Shown: positions 45,986 to 55,829 of the stretch, one piece after another
How positions within the stretch are numbered: position 1 is the first letter of the stretch
How the letters are laid out: every line of letters starts with the position of its first letter
Assembly: GCA_951217055.1 (NCBI GenBank)
Contig: OX578282.1
Coordinates: forward strand, 56,365,311 to 56,429,310
Reading direction: 5' to 3'
DNA length: 64,000 nt
From: Gerris lacustris
Taxonomy: Eukaryota; Arthropoda; Insecta; Hemiptera; Gerridae
Program-made: the position numbers and the translations under genes
The notes under the pieces: model-generated
The model's database searches: none
The model's input: only the letters and a program-made list of their open reading frames with translations
What the model was told of the DNA's origin: nothing

Positions 45986-46190
45986 CAGTTTTGACATTTT
46001 CATGTCTTGGCTTTGCTACATAAAATCTAAAAGCGTTACTAAAAATCTCAGCAAAAAACATTACTGTGTGTAACAAGGAGTTAGAAATATATAGGAGGTG
46101 TGCAATCCAGTCTCCAGCTTTAGGGCCTTCCCCTACCGCGCTTGATAGGGCCGAAGGAAGTCGAAAAGAGTTACACTGCTGTTATACTAT
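45986..46190 (+). repeat. Family K repeat, copy 1
   Basis: TTTTGACATTTTCATGT, ATATAGGAGGTGTGCAATCC, AGTCTCCAGCTTTAGGGCCT and ATAGGGCCGAAGGAAGTCGA match 63640-63810. GC-richer than its surroundings. The first part recurs again, diverged, at 46340-46425. No terminal repeats or coding seen. The open frame across it has no known domain. Confidence 0.7.
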
Positions 46191-46504
46191 AATTTTTTGC
46201 ACTTATAAAAATATGGGTGAAGAAGCTAAAATATTACTTCTTAATATACTAAGAAGAAAAGTACTTTCTTTTTCGTGCACAACATATATGTTCGATTTAA
46301 TTCCTAATATACAAACGCAAAAATCTGCACGCTCAAATTTTTTGATATTTTCATGTCTTTTCTTAGGCACATAAACTCGAAAAGCGTTACCAAAAGTCGA
46401 CGACAAAAAGCGTTACATGAAAATTTCTCACTGTCTTGCTGACTCGTATGCTAGCAATTTTTTATTTCCTGCTCCTTTTACGTGTCGGATCAAACAACGT
46501 TGGG
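46191..46504. other. Unassigned
   Basis: Open frames on both strands (46066-46374 plus, 46203-46406 minus) overlap and show no domain. Confidence 0.3.
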
Positions 46505-47045
46505 TTTTCAAAGGAGGGGCTCTCTTTACTAATCTATTTGATGTAATCATCAGTAGGCAACATGTCTCACCTCACTGGACTAATCTATATTCGATGTCAT
46601 CATCAGTGTGAAATAAGGCTTACTTCTCTGGACTAATCTTTTCGATGTGATTATCAGTAGCAAACATATCTCACTTCTCTGGACTAATCTACTCGATGTG
46701 ATCATCAGTTTGAAACATGTCTCACCTTTCTGGAATCATCTTTTCGATGTGATTATCAGTAGCAAACATATCTCACTTCTCTGGACTAATCTACTCGATG
46801 TGATGATCATCAGTTTGAACCATGTCTCACCTTTCTGGAATCATCTTTTCGATGTGATCATCAGTAGGAAAAATGTCTCACCTCTCTGGACTAATCTTTT
46901 CGATGTGATTATCAGAAGGAAACAGGTCTCACCTCTTTGAACTAATCTACCCGATGTGATCATTAGTGTGAATAATTTCTCTCCTCCTTGGACTAGTCTA
47001 CTCGATGTGATTATCAGTTGGAAACAAATCTCAGCTCGCCTTTCT
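46505..47045 (+). repeat. 51-bp minisatellite, about 11 copies
   Basis: GATGTGAT recurs at 46644, 46695, 46746 and 46797, exactly 51 bp apart. Because 51 is a multiple of three, one frame stays open for 97 codons as a 17-residue repeat (SLLWTNLLDVIIS-like). There is no sign that it is expressed. Confidence 0.95.
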
Positions 47046-47164
47046 GGAGTTCAAATCAGATATTATATCTGTGTTTTGGCCTGGACATATTTTAATCTGG
47101 ATATTGTTACTGTAATAATAAATAGGTGTAGTTTGATTTACTTTTTCATTTTCCCACATACATA

Positions 47165-47335
47165 ACATATCTAAAATGAAAGTATTGTGATGGTGCGAGA
47201 CTTTGATTTTGATGGATTTACACATTTTGAGGTCACCTGAGCCCATAAAAGCGGTTTTTAAGAAACGTCTAAAGTCTGTAGTGAGTGCAGACGCATGAAG
47301 TCTGGCCCAATTTTTTACTTTAACATAATAAATAA
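47165..47335 (+). repeat. Family B fragment
   Basis: GTGATGGTGCGAGACTTTGA, TTTACACATTTTGAGGTCAC and GTGCAGACGCATGAAG match the first 160 bp of the B copy at 13630. Confidence 0.7.
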
Positions 47336-48125
47336 ATGATATCCACTTAAGTTTATTGTTTATTGGACGACTCCAATAAAGTAGTACTCTCAAACTTTTA
47401 AATTCTTAGATCAATACTATTTAATATTTGATTAGCTAAGGCTCAGGAGTTTTATATCTTCTAAAAGCAGACACTTGTTAAACTAAAAGAACAGATTTTA
47501 TATATTGTTCTTAATTTTCTCTTCTTTTTACTAGCGCGTTTATTATTACTGAATGAAGTGCACTTGTCAGCTTAAAAGAAAGCCAGAGAGAAAACTTTAT
47601 GTGTGTATTTTATTTATTTTTAATTAAGAGCTCTTTTAAAACTGGTTAAAAAAAGGTGATGCTTTTAAAAATAACAGCCTCGGTTTATAATATATATAAT
47701 AAGGATTTTTAAAATTATTTTTTCTTAAAAAAATAAATATTTAAAGAGAAAAACTTTTTTTACCTCTCATTCTGTGCAACTAGGAATAATATCTTTGCCA
47801 ATTAACTTCGTACTTAAACAAAGTAAACATTTAGATAAAGTAATAAACTTGAAATAAAAATGTAGACTAAGAAATTGAGCAGATAAGAAGATTCCCGTCG
47901 CAAAGTTTAACAATAATTAAATGTAATTATTTAATAAACAATTAAATAAATGATATTATTATGGTATAACCAAGAATCTTACTTAAAATTATTGTGCTTA
48001 AGGAATAAGATAAAACGAGAACATCCAGCGAACTAGCTTTCCATAGGTTAAAATTATTATTTCAGTTAAAGCGTTTGATACGCTACAATATCTGACAAGA
48101 GAATAAGTAAAAGTTTAAATATTCA
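47336..48125. other. AT-rich, nothing recognised
   Basis: No supported feature. Confidence 0.35.
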
Positions 48126-49184
48126 TCTATATAATATAAAATCAATAATACCACTCACTGACTGACACATCACGATATCTCTGAAACCACTGGACCTATG
48201 ACCATAAAATTTTGTAGGTGTGTTCCTCTTACCTCCTAGGTGCTCGCTAAGAAATATTTTTAAAATCCGCCATCTTGAATCAAGATGGCGGCCATTGATA
48301 AACAAAATTCGTCAAGACGGTATCTCCGGAACCAATTGCACTAGAACCTTGAAATTTAGAAGTTAGCTTCCTTTTATAAAATTAGTGATTTTTGATAAAT
48401 GGTTAACCAATCGGACATTTCGATTCAAGATGGCGGCCATATATATATAAAAGTCAACGTATGTGTGTATGTTCTTTATACATATCTACAGTTTTAGTCC
48501 GATCTCGATGAAAAAATTTGCACACTTGATCTTCAAAGCTAGGAGAACATTACTGTCTACATGAATTTTCGAAATTTAAATTTTGGTACACAGGGGTACG
48601 AGGTACAAGTAATGAATACGGGGTCAAAGTAATGAATACCCTTCATGATGCATATCGTTGGAAAGCTCTTTAAGAGTGCAGTAATTTATGTTATGTACAG
48701 TTTTGTCTTATTTTCATTTAGGAGGGGTAAAATAGAAAAATATATATTATTTAAAAAGAAGAGTGTCTGTGGGTATTTCTTTTACACAAATCTACAGTTT
48801 TATCCCAATTTGATGAATATTTACCCACTTTTACTTAAGCAAGGGAGAGGTCAATGTCTACATGAATTTTCGAAATTTAAATTTTGGTACAAAGGGGTAC
48901 GGGGTATAAGTAATGAATACCCTACATTCTACATGATAAATATCGTTGAAAAGCTGTTTAAGAGCACATAAATTATTGTTATATATAGTTTTGTCATATT
49001 TAGGAGGGGGGTAAATTTGGGATGATTTTAAATTATCTTATAAAAGAGGAGGGAGTATAGGAGTGGGAGGGATAGAATCTAGATATTCTCGCGTAGTAAC
49101 ATAATTTAAATGTTTCTTGGTGGTAGTTTATAAACTAATCAAATTAAAATAACACTCCGTAGCGAAGCGCGGGTATCCAGCTAG
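48126..49184 (+). mobile_element. Helitron-like non-autonomous element
   Basis: The left end is TCTATATAATATAAAATC preceded by A. The right end is GCGAAGCGCGGGTATCCAGC followed by CTAG and then T. A 5' TC, a 3' CTAG with a GC hairpin just upstream, insertion between A and T and no duplication are the marks of Helitrons (established knowledge). The 3' hairpin CCGTAGC-GAA-GCGCGG is imperfect. Internally, GAATTTTCGAAATTTAAATT and the following block of about 150 bp occur twice (near 48563 and 48862). A second TATATATAAAAGTC start near 48442 suggests a composite. No Rep/helicase is present. Confidence 0.7.
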
Positions 49185-49454
49185 TTACTTTATATTTCCA
49201 AGGCCGAAATTTATCCACCCTTATTTTCATAGATTATTTTTCACTAAAAAAGTATGTGTTATCTATAGACATTTATTTGTCTACGTATCGCATTGAATTC
49301 GACGTTAAAATAATTAAAAGTTTAATTAGTTCTTACAGCAGTAAGTGTTATCAGAATTTTGTTTTGATAAATTGGTAATATTGATCGATATTTTATGGTA
49401 ACCAAATATATTCGCCCGAAGAAAGAAAAATATCTAAAGGCATCGCATTTGATG

Positions 49455-50412
49455 GTTACTCCCCTTATAAACAGAATAGAGGGGAGTAACAATCTAAATG
49501 AGGTGTAAGGAATGTTCTTCTTTAGATTGTTACTTCCCTTATAAAAACAGAAGTGTGATATTCCTTTGTCCCAAATTACATTGGACTAAATAACCCTTTG
49601 TCTTTATATTTATTTAGTCAAAGTCATTTATATTCTAAAAAAAAATCGGGTACGGAGTACCTCGGAACTTTTCCTCACTTCGGAGGCCACTAAAGTGGCC
49701 TCTTTAAATAATGTTTATTTTATTATTTTTTATTATTTTATTTCATTTATTCAATTATTTGAATTTTGGCGGTATTTTGACAGGTATGTAAACAAACTTT
49801 GACGTCATCAAAATTATCACACTAATAAATAATTATATTCGATGATAACTCTTAAACTAATTAATGGAATTTCATCGGTTTTTTTATATTTGTTCCTTAA
49901 GTTTTTCCGGTTCCAACGATATGCTATATGTCAAAAACGAATTTATACTTTCGGAATTATTAAGCGTCAAAGTTTCAAAATTCAAAATGGCGGCCAATAT
50001 CAAAATGAAAGTTGGTGGGCTTGTTTTTCATACAGAGAGGTACATTCGTGCCAAATTTCAACTCGATCAGGACCATTTTCGATCTTTTAAATTGTTGCTG
50101 ACTCAGCAAACTGGGTTCAAGATGGCGGAAAAAGTTGAATTTCCGGGCGGCACCACTACAGGTAAGGAATGATTTGTCTGCCAAGTTTCAACTCTCTAGG
50201 TTAAATACCTTGGGCGCTACGATGATAACATACACACATACATACATACATACAGACGTAATGCTAAAAACCACTCAGGAGGTCTTAAAAACGGATAATT
50301 CCGTTGAAATCTCGATAAAAAAAATTAGGGTGTAAACAGTAGATACTTTTCCTACTATAGGTAGTGAGGAAAAGGAAACAAAATATAGGAGAGTAACAAT
50401 CTAAAGAAGTAT
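49455..50412. mobile_element. MITE (GGGGAGTAACAATC family) split by an insertion
   Basis: Left part 49455-49645 follows the MITE at 35612 up to CTAAAAAAA. The right end GAGAGTAACAATCTAAAGAA lies at 50392-50411. Between them (about 49646-50385) is a repeat with TTTTCCTCAC / GTGAGGAAAA near its ends, two ATGGCGG blocks, TTTCAACTCT-type sequence and an (ACAT)n run at 50230-50252. Open frames in the insert at 49842-50335 overlap on both strands and are not genes. Confidence 0.65.
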
Positions 50413-50477
50413 ACGAATTAGTTCATTTTAACATGAGTAATTTTAGGTGTAAATATCAGTGAAACATTACTTCATCA

Positions 50478-50525
50478 AACGAAACGTTTAACCCTTTTAT
50501 TTTTAGGGTCATCCTCAGCAGTCAC
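50478..50525 (-). ncRNA. Degenerate hammerhead-like motif
   Basis: The minus strand reads CTGCTGAGGATGACCCT, a loop AAAAATAAA, AGGGTTAAACG. The CCCT/AGGG stem is good, but the GAAA box has become TAAA and the CTGATGA box is altered. It fits a Penelope-type remnant. Confidence 0.4.
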
Positions 50526-50619
50526 TCTTCATGCGTTGAGTCCTAATTTAAGTTTATTTCATGTTCCTTAATTAAGGTGACCAGATTTCTCTGAACTAAA
50601 TTACGGACAGATTTAATTT

Positions 50620-50755
50620 CGGGGGGGGGGGGGGGGGAATAGAACCCGAAACCATTTCATCGAAAACAGTTCCGACGATTTTGATTAAAAAATTCTAAAA
50701 TGTAGTCCATTAAAATACGAATCTAACGATATAAGCCGCTTTCCCGGAAAAAATC
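50620..50755 (-). repeat. Family B fragment after a G run
   Basis: Starts with a run of about 17 G, then CAGTTCCGACGATTTTGATT and ATGTAGTCCATTAAAATACG, matching the centre of the B copy at 13915-13990 and 53800-53850. Confidence 0.7.
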
Positions 50756-50758
50756 TAG

Positions 50759-51067
50759 TTAGTTATGACACACCGAGTGGTATGCCATAACTCCCTCAAC
50801 TGCAGCCAACTTTTCCTCAGAATCATTTAATTTCTCATTTTCATAAAAATTAGTTAAAGAGCTGGATGCTGCAGCAGCATTTACAGCATTCTTGTGCTTA
50901 CTTAAATTCAAATGCAATTTAATATCACGCCTACCTCCATGTACAATTGAAAAACTTGATGCACACGTATTTTATCTGACTTCTCCTGCTGATGAAGTTT
51001 TTCGAATATAAGGATATTCCTTCTGTAATTCGTCGTTAAATGAACAAAATCTTCTTTTCGGTCCCAT
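50759..51067 (-). pseudogene. hAT transposase N-terminus, BED-like zinc finger, stop in finger
   Basis: From the ATG at 51065-51067 the frame reads MGPKRRFCSFNDELQKEYPY, then a stop at codon 32, then NTCASSFSIVHGGRRDIKLH and LNLSKHKNAV, ending AVEGVMAYHSVCHN. The C-x2-C ... FSI-HGGR-DI--H ... KH layout is that of the DNA-binding finger at the start of a large insect and vertebrate hAT family. The stop sits exactly where the first cysteine of the CxxC pair belongs. The catalytic domain is absent. It lies inside the hAT element defined by the CCTTAAT duplication. Confidence 0.65.
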
Positions 51068-51838
51068 TTCAAATTAAAATTAAACACTAAACTACACACT
51101 CTTAATTTTTTTAGTAGGCAATACAATAACAAATATTATATTATATTAATATTCACAGATTATTTATATTAAGAACAGATAATATAAATATTTCATTTAA
51201 GATAGTAAATACAAACTACAACTAATATAGGAAACAATTCAAACAAAGATGTGATAACATCTTCCTATTCATCTTCAGCGTCCTTTTTATAAAAATGTCG
51301 AGAGAAGATGAAAAACTACTCAACAAATCAAAATATTTTTACAATACAAAACACTTTGTACCAATGCAGAGTTAATGCGTTGACAGAGCGGGAAAGTAAA
51401 AAAATGGAGTGGAGAGCCAATGAGAGCTCAGGATTTGAAAATCCTCTTAGGATTTTAAAAATCCCGCGCTATCAACTCACTAACTCTGAATTGGTACAGA
51501 TTGTAAGTCATATTTTATTTCAAAAAGTGCTTTTTTACATTAATTTTATAAAACCTCAGAATTACGGACAAATTCGGGACTTTTTCTAAAATTCCGGACA
51601 AATCAGCGTCCGGATACGGACAAAAAAAAAATCCCGGACAAATTGTTGAAATTACGGACTGTCCGTAAAAATTACGTACGTCTGGTCACCTTACCTTAAT
51701 GAACCCTTTCACAGGTAGTCGCACCTCCCAGAACCTTAATCCGCACCTCTGACCCTTTGAGCACCTTTACTCTTATACCTTCACTGACCGTCACTCACAC
51801 TATCACATGTACTTATTACACCAGTTTCTTTACACAAA

Positions 51839-52018
51839 GTCCAGGAGATAGTGTGCATAAAAGTGACTGACTAACATCAAGCTAGAGTTTTGTGTACAAG
51901 TTAAGCTTTTGGTGCTCTTTAAGAAGATGTGGTCGGCTAAGCAACTAAAAGACTTAATTGTACACAAAATTCTAGATTGATGTTAGTCAGGGACTTTTAT
52001 GCACTCTATCTCCTGGAC
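51839..52018. mobile_element. Short foldback, relative of 38188-38770
   Basis: GTCCAGGAGATAGTGTGCAT and the following TGACTAACATCAAGCTAGA match the foldback at 38188, and the right end TGCACTCTATCTCCTGGAC mirrors the left. The inner half of the larger element is missing. Confidence 0.85.
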
Positions 52019-53080
52019 TATCAGTCTATGTAAAATTATCATTGAAAATAGTTGAAAGACAAACGATAGTCTGATTGTTATTTCTATGTATATATTTTAG
52101 TTAGACAATTATAGATTATTTTAAATTAATCTACCAGTGTATTTTTATTTAAGTGTATTTATTTGTGTATTTTAGTGTATTTATTAGTGTATTTTATTAG
52201 TGTGTAGTAATTATCAATACGTATATTATCAAGAGTTGTTAACTTGAGTATAAATATATAGCTTTAAGAAATCAACGATAATATTAAGTAAATGTAGGAC
52301 TACTCCTTACAAAAGTATACCTGTTTTTTCTTACAATAACTTAAGTAAAAGCTTATCTATTTAGTTCATATGTATATATTATCTATCAGCGTAATCGCGA
52401 ATCTATTGATGACGATGTGTTATGTAAAATTATTTGGTAAATCAAATGTCATGTTTAGCCGCCTACAGATTAGCTAAAGGATGGTAATTTATAGCTGAAA
52501 ATTTAGTTCTTGGTTTAACCTTACAAACTCTTACTCACTTCACTCACTGTGACTTACTTTTCAAATCTTGGGGGGGGGGGGGGGGGTGGAGGGATTTATT
52601 TAAAATAATTAGTGTAATTTTTATTTTAGAATTTCTATGATGTTACTTGACGGGGAATGAATATTTGCATACTGCTTTAGTTAAATTGTTTGTTTGTTAT
52701 ATCTTCTGAGAAAATTATGTTTCATATTCGTAAAATTAATAAGTGTTATTTATAAGGGCACATTTATTTAAATTAATTTTCCTTTGTGTCCTTTGTAGAG
52801 GTCGTAATTTTGTTTTAATTTTTCATCCGTAATATTTCCTTTAATTAAAGTCCTTTATAATGGAGGTGAGACTGACCCACGCTATGTAGTATACATCAAA
52901 TATGTTGTGTATCCTTTGTTAAATTCCATATAACCATAAATCGTGAGAGGAAATTAATTCCCTAAGGTATGGTCACCAGAGTTTATCATTAACCAAAATC
53001 CAACATATGTACTAAAGTTTTAACATTCCAATCTGAGGATTTAATTTAATAAGAAATTCAAGTAGATGTAACAATCGTAA
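52019..53080. other. AT-rich, nothing recognised
   Basis: A G run of about 18 lies at 52570-52588 and TGTATTTATT-like repeats near 52140-52200. No gene. Confidence 0.35.
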
Positions 53081-53160
53081 TCAGCGCCGGCGCTACGCAC
53101 AGGCGGGGCAGGCGGCCGCCTGTGGCGGCCAAACTCAGGGGGCGGCCGATGACGCCCTCA
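53081..53160 (+). other. GC-rich transposon-like end
   Basis: CAGCGCCGGCGCTACGCACA then GGCGGGGCAGGCGGCCGCCT is an 80-bp GC-rich island in AT-rich DNA. It resembles the start of GC-ended hAT-type elements common in insects. No matching right end was found. Confidence 0.4.
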
Positions 53161-53567
53161 GTTCGTTTTATTTTATAAATTGAAAAACAAAATCTATAAT
53201 AGCAAAAAGATAATAATGAGCGTAACCTCCGTACTGAGTAGGCAGTTAGAGATGGAACCCTAGTAATAGTAATAACACCCCTAAACAATATCTTATCAGG
53301 TGCTGTTTTAGTTATGTAGCCGAGCTAATCGCATTTCGGGTTGGTTCTTGGTTACACCGGTGTTATTTCTTTTTATTCCTAAAAAAAACTATCGGCTGTC
53401 TTTGCTTTTTGTCGTAACCCTCCTTAAGTCTTTTTTATTATACCTCATATCTTTTTTTTATTTATTCACTTAACTCTTTTCTTACCCCTTTATAGCTGTT
53501 TATTTTCTACCCTTCCCTTAATTTTGTAATTGTTATATATATCTCTCCTAATCCTAATAAAATAAAA
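53161..53567. other. Unassigned
   Basis: Nothing recognised; the minus-strand frame at 53058-53288 is a by-product of the GC-rich island. Confidence 0.3.
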
Positions 53568-54160
53568 ATCGGTCCGAGGCAATTCAGACAAAGTTTTTGA
53601 TATACAAGTTCATAATTACTTAGCCCAGTTTTTTCTATGTATTAGTTTTAGTAGGTACATTTAATTATTATTAAATATTTTCATCAAAATTTAAAAATAA
53701 TTTCTCCTCGGCGGGGAATCGATCCTGGCCTCTCTCCGTCCGCGGTTAAAGATATTTTCTCAGGAACTAGATTTCCCCGGGAAAACGGCTTATATCGTAA
53801 GATTCGTATTTAAATGGAGACTACATTTTAGAATTTTTTAATCAAAATCGTCGGAACCGTTTTCGGGAAATAATTTTTTTCACGTTTTTTTCAGAATTTT
53901 TGGGGAGGTAGCGGCTCCAAATTTGGAGCTAAAATTCATTTTTGGGTTATGATTTTTCTGAACATGTATGCTACATTTTGTCAAAATTAGCCCAGTAGTT
54001 TAGGCTCCAGGCGTATCCACAGACGACAGACAGACATTTTTTAAAAACAGCTCTTTTGGACTCAGGGGACATCCAAACGTGTAAATTCATCAAAATCTCA
54101 AGATCGAATTTTTGCGCCATCACAAATATTTTTACTTTCTCTTTATATGAGAAAGTAAAA
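53568..54160 (-). repeat. Family B repeat, full copy
   Basis: Reverse of the copy at 13609: starts CGGTCCGAGGCAATTCAGAC and ends with TTTTACTTTCTCTTTATATG and AGAAAGTAAAA. A GC-rich insert at 53705-53750 (GGGGAATCGATCCTGG) looks like a pol III B box and may show a tRNA-related part. Confidence 0.85.
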
Positions 54161-54195
54161 ATATAAAGCTCAGTTCTGTTATAGGTTTCTTCCTA

Positions 54196-54355
54196 TGGCA
54201 CTTCTTTAGACTGTTACTCCCCTTATAAAAACAGAAATGAAATATTCCTTGGTCGCAAACAAAATTGGACTAAACATCTCTTTTTCGTAATAGTTATTTA
54301 GTGAAAGTTACTTTTATTCTAAAGCAGCATAGCGGAGTAACTATCTAAAGAAGTA
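54196..54355. mobile_element. MITE of the GGGGAGTAACAATC family
   Basis: Inverted ends CACTTCTTTAGACTGTTACT and GGAGTAACTATCTAAAGAAG, about 155 bp apart, with the same interior as 35612-35772 (AAACAGAA, GATATTCCTT-like, TAGTTATT). This is the cleanest solitary copy. Confidence 0.88.
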
Positions 54356-55829
54356 CCCTTCCTCTAATATTGAGTTTAAAAATAGCCTACTTTACTTAAT
54401 TATAACTCAAAAACTATCATAGCTAAATAATAGTGACATGCACAATTTTAAAAACCAGTCAGGTTATATTAAATAAACTTTGTTCAGCCCTCTGACTCTG
54501 TAAGGGCGGTTGATAGTGGAAAAATTATTTTATTTTAAAAAGTTGAAAATAATTTAAGTAGTTATTAACAAAAGATGGCTTATTAGTAAAAATTTACTTT
54601 TTAATCTAATCTAAAATAAAGTATCAGAAACGCATGTTTCATTACAATTCACAATATAATGTTCACTAAGGATAATATTAAAAATATGGCCATAGAAAAT
54701 TTCAGGCCCCTAGAAAAAAAAAAGAATTTGTATATGATTATATTTAAATATTATAATTTTTTCCTCAGATGATATTAATATTATAAAATTTTAGACATCC
54801 AAAAATTCAGTTACAATTAGTGGAAATATTCATGTCTCAGTGACAGTTTAGACCTATTTTTTATAATATCAATACTATTCTTACCAACTTAAAATAGGAA
54901 TATTTTTGTTTAATAGTAAAGTATTAAACTTACTAACTTATAGGCCAACTTTTGGTTAATTTGCATAATCTCTAGGTATATCCATTTTTAGGTTCCGTAG
55001 GCGAAACCAAACCGAGGACAATTATAATTTCTTTCGTTTGTCTTAAAACAAAAATTTGAAACTTTCCACTTATTCTTTGTGTAATAACCCGCAAACACGT
55101 ATATGCAGCGAAGCCCATCTAAATAAATAAATCTTTTTCCTCAAATACAAGAAGAAAAGGTCAAGTGATTTGACGTTTGTTTGGATCCCCATCAAAGTAA
55201 ATATAATAGTTTTCCGAATTGAAGATTTAAGTCAAGACTTGAAAATACATTTCATCCGTCGTAATGGATCTCAAATTATTTTAAATTCGAAAAACCCACG
55301 TCTCAAATCTTTCTTAAATTATTCTGTTTTTCATTTTGTAGTTGTGTACAAATGAAGATTATTTATAATAGATAGAAACTTCGTGTTTTAGGGAATACTG
55401 TTTATCATTTATCTAATATTCTTTAAGACCATGATCGTATCAAAAATATTTTTGAAGTAAGTTGATTTCACTTTATTGTCATTTCAATATCTTGATTCTT
55501 GATTTTATAAACTCAAATCTTGTCCTTAATATCATATAATTATGATGTTTGGTAATCCCAATGTAATTTAGCATGATGTTCGCAATTAATATTAGGGTTT
55601 TTTTTAGACACATTAATCATTCTAGCATGTCGTTAGACTCTCCGATTCGAATTTTCTTCGCTTAATCACCCTAATCTTAGCGTGACGCTGTCACGACAGA
55701 TGTTCTCATGATCATCGTTCAGCTGTCTACCTCTGCAGATTGTCGTATTATCTTATTAATCATTTTTGTCAGACGTTTGTATCTTAATTTAATAGTATTT
55801 CTATTTTTATTTTTTATTTTTCTTTCTCG
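54356..55829. other. Unassigned; GGTTCCGTAGGC scrap at 54990
   Basis: Positions 54990-55025 (TAGGTTCCGTAGGCGAAACC then CGAGGACAATTATA) are a piece of the element type at 41184. Short frames at 55170-55355 and 55708-55908 show no domain. Confidence 0.3.

Larger units (their letters stand above)
50573..51693 (-). mobile_element. hAT element with TAAGGTGACCAGA ends
   Basis: Inverted ends TAAGGTGACCAGA and TCTGGTCACCTTA are flanked by the 7-bp direct repeat CCTTAAT (50566-50572 and 51694-51700), a decayed or short 8-bp hAT duplication. GGACAG / CTGTCC and CGGACAAATT repeats lie just inside the ends. It keeps the 5' part of its transposase gene and has lost the rest. A family B fragment occupies 50620-50755. 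Confidence 0.75.

Noticed and set aside
49842..50335. Cluster of five overlapping frames
   Set aside because: Overlapping on both strands inside a dispersed ATGGCGG-containing repeat; no domain.
53081..53160. CpG-island-like promoter of a gene
   Set aside because: 80 bp of GC-rich text in the style of a transposon end, with no gene downstream.
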